64,000 nucleotides of DNA. Origin: Nocardia yamanashiensis NBRC 100130. GTDB lineage: Bacteria > Actinomycetota > Actinomycetes > Mycobacteriales > Mycobacteriaceae. The position numbers and the translations under genes are program-made. Shown piece after piece: positions 60,662 through 64,000 of the stretch (positions are counted from its first letter, which is position 1; each line of letters starts with the position of its first letter). The stretch spans positions 247,411-311,410 of the forward strand of contig NZ_BDCD01000018.1 in assembly GCF_001613325.1 (NCBI RefSeq), given 5' to 3'. The notes beneath the pieces were generated by a model, which saw nothing but the letters and a program-made list of their open reading frames with translations, did not search any database and was not told the DNA's origin.

Positions 60662-62215
60662 GTGATCGGTACGCAGGCGAAGCTCGATGAACTACAGAAG
60701 ATCCTCGAGATCGCCAAGGAACCGGCGGGTGAGGCCGGGGTCGCCAAGCGCGAGAAGAAGGGCATTCCCAGTGTCCGGCAGCGGGTGAACATGCTGCTCG
60801 ATGCGGGCACCTTCGTCGAGACCGGCGCGCTGGCCCGGCAGCCCGGACAGCCGGACGCCCTCTACGGCGACGGCCTGGTGACCGGGCACGGCATGATCGG
60901 CGGCCGGCCGGTGGTGGTGATCTCCCACGATCAGACCGTGTACGGCGGTTCGGTGGGCGTCACCTCGGCCCAGAAGTTCATGCGCGCACTGCGATTGGCG
61001 TACGACAATGCCTGCCCGGTGGTGACCATCAACGATTCGGGCGGCGCGCGCATCCAGGACGCGGTGGGCTCCATCGCCTCCTTCGGCGATATCTCCCGGG
61101 TGCTGGAGAAGCTGTCCGGCTATGTGCCACAGGTGTCGATCATCCTCGGCAAGTGCGCGGCCGGTTCGGTGTACGGGCCGATCAATACCGATGTGCTGAT
61201 CGGCACCAAGGACTCGTACATGTTCGTGACGGGTCCGGACGTGATCAAGGCCGTCAACGGCGAGGACGTCACCGCCGAGGAGCTCGGCGGCGCGGCCGTG
61301 CAGGCCCGGCGCGGCACCCTGCACCACGTGGCCGAGACCGAGGCAGCGGCCTACGAGTGGGCGCGCAACTACCTCAGCTACATGCCCACCAGCTGCCTCG
61401 AGCAGCCGCCCATCGTGAATCCCGGTCTGGAACCGGAGATCACGGCCAGCGACCTGGAACTCGACAAGATCATCCCGGACTCCGACCGCTCCGGCTACGA
61501 CATGCACGAGATCCTGTTGCGCCTGTTCGACGACGGCGAATTCCACGAGGTCCGGGCCGCATTCGCACCCAACCTGATCACCGGCTTCGCCCGCGTGGAC
61601 GGCTACCCGGTGGGCGTGATCGCCAATCAGCCGCTGGTGCTGGGCGGTTCGATCGACGCCGCCTGCTCGGACAAGTCCACCTACTTCATCCGGCTCTGCG
61701 ACGCCTTCAACATCCCCCTGATCTTCGTCGCCGACACCCCGGGCGTGCTGCCGGGCCTGTCGGAAGAGGAAGCGGGCGTGATCATCCGCGGCGGCCGCGT
61801 CCCCCGCGCCATCATCGAAGCGACGGTCCCCATCATCAACCTGGTGGTCCGCAAGTCCTACGGCGGCGCCTACGGCATGATGGCCGCCCGCCAGGTAGGC
61901 GCCGATATGAGCTTCGCCTGGCCCACCGCCCGCATCGCGGTGATCGGCGCGGAGAGCGCGGTCGACCTGCTCGGCAAGCGGCAGCTGGCGGCGGTGGCCG
62001 AGGAGCACCGGGCCGCGGCCCGCGAGTTCCTGGTGAACCAGTACAACGAGAACATCGCCACCCCGTGGATCGCCGCCGAGCGCGGTTACATCGACGCGGT
62101 CATCGAACCCTCCACCACGCGCCTGGAAATCCGCAAAGCCCTCCACCTCCTCCGCGACAAGCCCAAGGTCAAGCCGGAGTTCAACCCCCGCAAGCACGCC
62201 ATCTACCCGATGTGA
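60662..62215 (+). CDS. Acyl-CoA carboxylase beta (carboxyltransferase) subunit
   Basis: A 517-residue crotonase-fold carboxyltransferase. The N-terminal half carries VRQRVNMLLDAGTFVE, DQTVYGGSVG and INDSGGARIQDAVGS. The C-terminal half carries VADTPGVLPG, the GGAYGMMAAR oxyanion segment and GAESAVDLLG. Such proteins transfer carboxyl from biotin to acetyl- or propionyl-CoA and work with an AccA subunit, which is not in this window. The GTG at 60662 was preferred over 60650 because AAGGTGG then lies about 8 bases upstream. The exact substrate is not clear. Confidence 0.9.
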   Translation: MIGTQAKLDELQKILEIAKEPAGEAGVAKREKKGIPSVRQRVNMLLDAGTFVETGALARQPGQPDALYGDGLVTGHGMIGGRPVVVISHDQTVYGGSVGVTSAQKFMRALRLAYDNACPVVTINDSGGARIQDAVGSIASFGDISRVLEKLSGYVPQVSIILGKCAAGSVYGPINTDVLIGTKDSYMFVTGPDVIKAVNGEDVTAEELGGAAVQARRGTLHHVAETEAAAYEWARNYLSYMPTSCLEQPPIVNPGLEPEITASDLELDKIIPDSDRSGYDMHEILLRLFDDGEFHEVRAAFAPNLITGFARVDGYPVGVIANQPLVLGGSIDAACSDKSTYFIRLCDAFNIPLIFVADTPGVLPGLSEEEAGVIIRGGRVPRAIIEATVPIINLVVRKSYGGAYGMMAARQVGADMSFAWPTARIAVIGAESAVDLLGKRQLAAVAEEHRAAAREFLVNQYNENIATPWIAAERGYIDAVIEPSTTRLEIRKALHLLRDKPKVKPEFNPRKHAIYPM

Positions 62216-62272
62216 TCCCTTGCGGCCGAACGGCCTTGGCGTGTCGCCATGTTCACTGGCTATCATTGCCCC

Positions 62273-62935
62273 GTGACCATGCGACTGCCAGGGCCGCCGG
62301 ATCTTCCCGAGTTCATGACGTGGGAAGAGCTCGAGTTGCTACCGGACGAGATCGCGGGCGAGATCGAGTTGTGGAACGGGCGAGTGGTCTGGGCGCGCCG
62401 CGGGCCCGCCGAGCACCAGGATTACTCGACCGAGCTGCGAAACAGTTTGCGGCGGTGCGTTCGGCAATTCATCGACGAACGACCGGACAAATGCTGGAAG
62501 GTCACGACCGAGACCAATGTGTTCTTCGGGCAGACAGGCAAGTCGGACTTCGTGACTCCCGACTTCATGATCTACCGATGCCTTCCCGAGCCGTACCAGC
62601 TCGTTCGTGGCGCCGACGCGTTGCTGGTCGGCGAGGTGCTGTCACCGAGCAATCGCGAGACAGACATCGAAGGCAAGAAAGCCAAATACGCCGAGGCGGG
62701 AATCCAGTGGTACTGGGAGGTCGGTCTCTCCCGTGTTCCGGAGCAGGTCCACGGGATCGACATTGTTCGGGCGTACGGACTTTCGGGCGAATCCGGTCAT
62801 CTGCCGGACGGTGTACGACCACTACATCCGGCCAACTACATCCTCATCGACGAATGGTCTCCAAAGGACACGGAGGGCATTCGGATCGAGTTCCCCTTCC
62901 CGATCGAGATTCCCTGGCCGGACCTGGTCCCCTGA
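62273..62935 (+). CDS. Uma2 family (PD-(D/E)XK-like) protein
   Basis: A 220-residue protein of the Uma2/DUF820 family, with a restriction-endonuclease-like fold. MTWEELELLPDEIAGEIELWNGR opens the fold. Asp97 (TPDFMIY) and Glu121 (GEVLSPSN) are the likely metal ligands, followed by KKAKYAEAGIQWYWEV. Biological function is unknown; such genes are often multicopy in actinomycetes. The GTG at 62273 lies exactly 6 bases after TATCAT (62261-62266), indicating a leaderless transcript. It is convergent with the SGNH hydrolase, 1 base apart. Confidence 0.88.
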   Translation: MTMRLPGPPDLPEFMTWEELELLPDEIAGEIELWNGRVVWARRGPAEHQDYSTELRNSLRRCVRQFIDERPDKCWKVTTETNVFFGQTGKSDFVTPDFMIYRCLPEPYQLVRGADALLVGEVLSPSNRETDIEGKKAKYAEAGIQWYWEVGLSRVPEQVHGIDIVRAYGLSGESGHLPDGVRPLHPANYILIDEWSPKDTEGIRIEFPFPIEIPWPDLVP

Positions 62936-62936
62936 G

Positions 62937-63848
62937 TTACCTCCCGTACCGGTCGCGGATCGCGGTGGCTACTGCGGCATCTCCCTGGCTCGACGGGTGG
63001 AAGAAGAGGCCGTCGAGGTCGGTGCGGGGGTCGAGGACGCCGTTGACCCAGGGTTGGTCCGAGCAGAGGCCGTGGCCGGTGGTGAGGGTGCGGGCGTCGA
63101 GGAAGTCGATGCCGAGCATGCGGGCGGCGTCTTGCTGGGCTTGGTCTATGCGTTCGAAGTATTCGACTACGGCGCGGCCTCGGGGCTGGATGAAGGGGGC
63201 TATGCCGAAGAAGTTGAGGCACAGCTGTTCCGCGCCGACGGGGAAGAGTTCCTGGTAGCCGACCAGGACTATGCGGGCGTTGGGGGCGTAGTACCGGATG
63301 TAGGTGACGGCGTTGCGCATGCGGGCTGCCATCGTGTTCGCGGAGACGCCGTTGTAGTCGGTCATCCGGCCTTCGGCCACAGCTTCGGGGCCGCAGCCTT
63401 CGGTGAGATTGAAGACGCAGGTCTGGAGGGATTTCCAGAGGGTCTGGGAGGATTCGCCCCATTTGTCGTTGAGGCCGAACTGGAGGGTCACCAGTTTGGT
63501 GCGGGGGCCGAAACCGCCCGCTTTGTCGGCCTTCTGGGCCTCCTGGGCCATGGACCAGCCGGGGCCGCCGTCGATGGAGGCGCCGGGACAGGACACGTCG
63601 ATCATCCGATCGGTGCCGAAGACGCCCATGAGCTTGCCGAGCTGTGCGGGCCAGGCGGTCTTGCCGCGGCGCATGCACGTGTTGTCGGCATCCATGAAGT
63701 CCCAGGCGTTGGCGCTGAACGAATCACCCAGCACCACCAGCTCTTTGCCTTCGGGTGCCGGATCGGCCCCCGCGTTTCCCGCCCCCGTCACCGAGGCCGT
63801 GACCGCCATGGCGGCGGCGCACAGCCAGCGTCCACTCTTCCCGAACAC
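62937..63848 (-). CDS. Secreted SGNH/GDSL-type hydrolase
   Basis: A 303-residue exported protein. A Sec signal peptide (about 1-28, ending GAGNAGADPA) precedes the GDSFSANA block with Ser43. LQFGLND and the final FHPSSQG with His284 complete the SGNH pattern. Six or more cysteines after the signal could form disulfides, as in actinobacterial secreted esterases. The GTG at 63848 has GAGGGA about 7 bases upstream. It is probably a lipase or esterase acting outside the cell; substrate unknown. Confidence 0.88.
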   Translation of the reverse strand: MFGKSGRWLCAAAMAVTASVTGAGNAGADPAPEGKELVVLGDSFSANAWDFMDADNTCMRRGKTAWPAQLGKLMGVFGTDRMIDVSCPGASIDGGPGWSMAQEAQKADKAGGFGPRTKLVTLQFGLNDKWGESSQTLWKSLQTCVFNLTEGCGPEAVAEGRMTDYNGVSANTMAARMRNAVTYIRYYAPNARIVLVGYQELFPVGAEQLCLNFFGIAPFIQPRGRAVVEYFERIDQAQQDAARMLGIDFLDARTLTTGHGLCSDQPWVNGVLDPRTDLDGLFFHPSSQGDAAVATAIRDRYGR

Positions 63849-63868
63849 CTGAATATCCCTCGGCCCGC

Positions 63869-64000
63869 TCAGTATCCGGCGCGGGGTTCGAAGCCGGGCA
63901 CGTCCAGGGTGGGCGGCGCCTGCTGGGTCTGCGGGGCCTGCTGCTGGGTCTGCGGGGCGGGCTTGGGCGCGGCGGCCGGCTGGGTGGCCACCGGTTCGGG
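63869..64000 (-). CDS. C-terminal end of a Pro/Gln/Ala-rich protein (partial)
   Basis: The last 43 codons of a minus-strand gene extend past the right edge. The visible end alternates QTQQQAPQTQQAPP-like stretches with Pro and Ala, then LDVPGFEPRAGY. The low-complexity composition suggests a linker or cell-wall-spanning tail of an exported protein. No family can be named. Its stop is 20 bases upstream of the SGNH hydrolase start, so the two are probably co-transcribed. Confidence 0.6.
   Translation of the reverse strand, partial: PEPVATQPAAAPKPAPQTQQQAPQTQQAPPTLDVPGFEPRAGY

Noticed and set aside
62216..62250. GGCC-GAAC-GGCC hairpin after the carboxylase gene
   Set aside because: The stem is only 4-5 bp and no T run follows; terminator not supported.
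1..64000. CRISPR arrays, tRNA or rRNA genes, insertion sequences, integrases
   Set aside because: None was seen by eye on either strand; no spaced identical repeats, cloverleaf genes or transposase motifs were found.

Overview
The window is high-GC actinobacterial DNA, almost certainly from a mycolic-acid-producing relative of Mycobacterium, most likely Nocardia. Supporting signs are UvrD2, AdnAB, mycoredoxin, WhiB7 and WhiB2 proteins, many GTG starts and frequent leaderless starts. From about 1 to 24.3 kb the gene order follows the M. tuberculosis Rv3193c-Rv3204 block from memory: UPF0182 protein, PDZ/Lon-type protease, zincin-like hydrolase, ThiF/TOMM-like protein, ABC1 kinase, whiB7, uvrD2, mycoredoxin, nudC, K+ channel, adnB, adnA, lipV-like hydrolase and alkyltransferase-like protein. 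A PPA1309-family gene, an LtrA-like membrane protein and a MarR/SRPBCC pair are inserted into it. The block serves DNA repair, redox balance and antibiotic response.

From 24.3 to 36.4 kb lies a more variable, regulator-rich stretch: two XRE regulators of one paralogous family, a SARP/BTAD activator, a LuxR/MalT-type regulator, a GH15 trehalase/glucoamylase, a DUF7144 membrane protein, a VOC protein, a WhiB2-like protein, an alpha/beta hydrolase and small unknown genes. From 36.4 to 45.4 kb there is a MobA-MoeA fusion for molybdenum cofactor synthesis. It converges on a five-gene minus-strand operon: MenD-like, MenE-like, isochorismate synthase, AfsA-like hotdog protein and thiolase. The operon is followed by a third XRE paralog. 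It carries the entry steps of menaquinone chemistry without menB, menC, menH or menA, so it may be a cryptic chorismate-derived metabolite pathway.

From 45.5 to 53.3 kb a four-gene, ATGA-coupled peptide/nickel-type ABC importer operon is transcribed away from a large arylsulfatase. The importer mRNA begins with a cysteine-rich leaderless leader peptide, which points to sulfur-controlled uptake. From 53.7 to 60.5 kb is a complete narGHJI nitrate reductase operon, a consumer of both molybdenum cofactor and menaquinol. The right end holds an acyl-CoA carboxylase beta subunit, a Uma2 protein, a secreted SGNH hydrolase and the cut end of a Pro/Gln-rich protein.

The most notable regulatory structures are: a whiB7 leader of about 600 nt with a 124-codon upstream ORF, a WhiB7-type promoter and an intrinsic attenuator; the cysteine leader peptide; two mini-ORFs joined to their genes by GTGA overlaps; an 18-bp perfect palindrome between mycoredoxin and the SRPBCC/MarR pair; and a shared CACT-N4-AGTG element near 34.3 and 44.5 kb. 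No tRNA, rRNA, CRISPR array, insertion sequence or prophage gene was seen.
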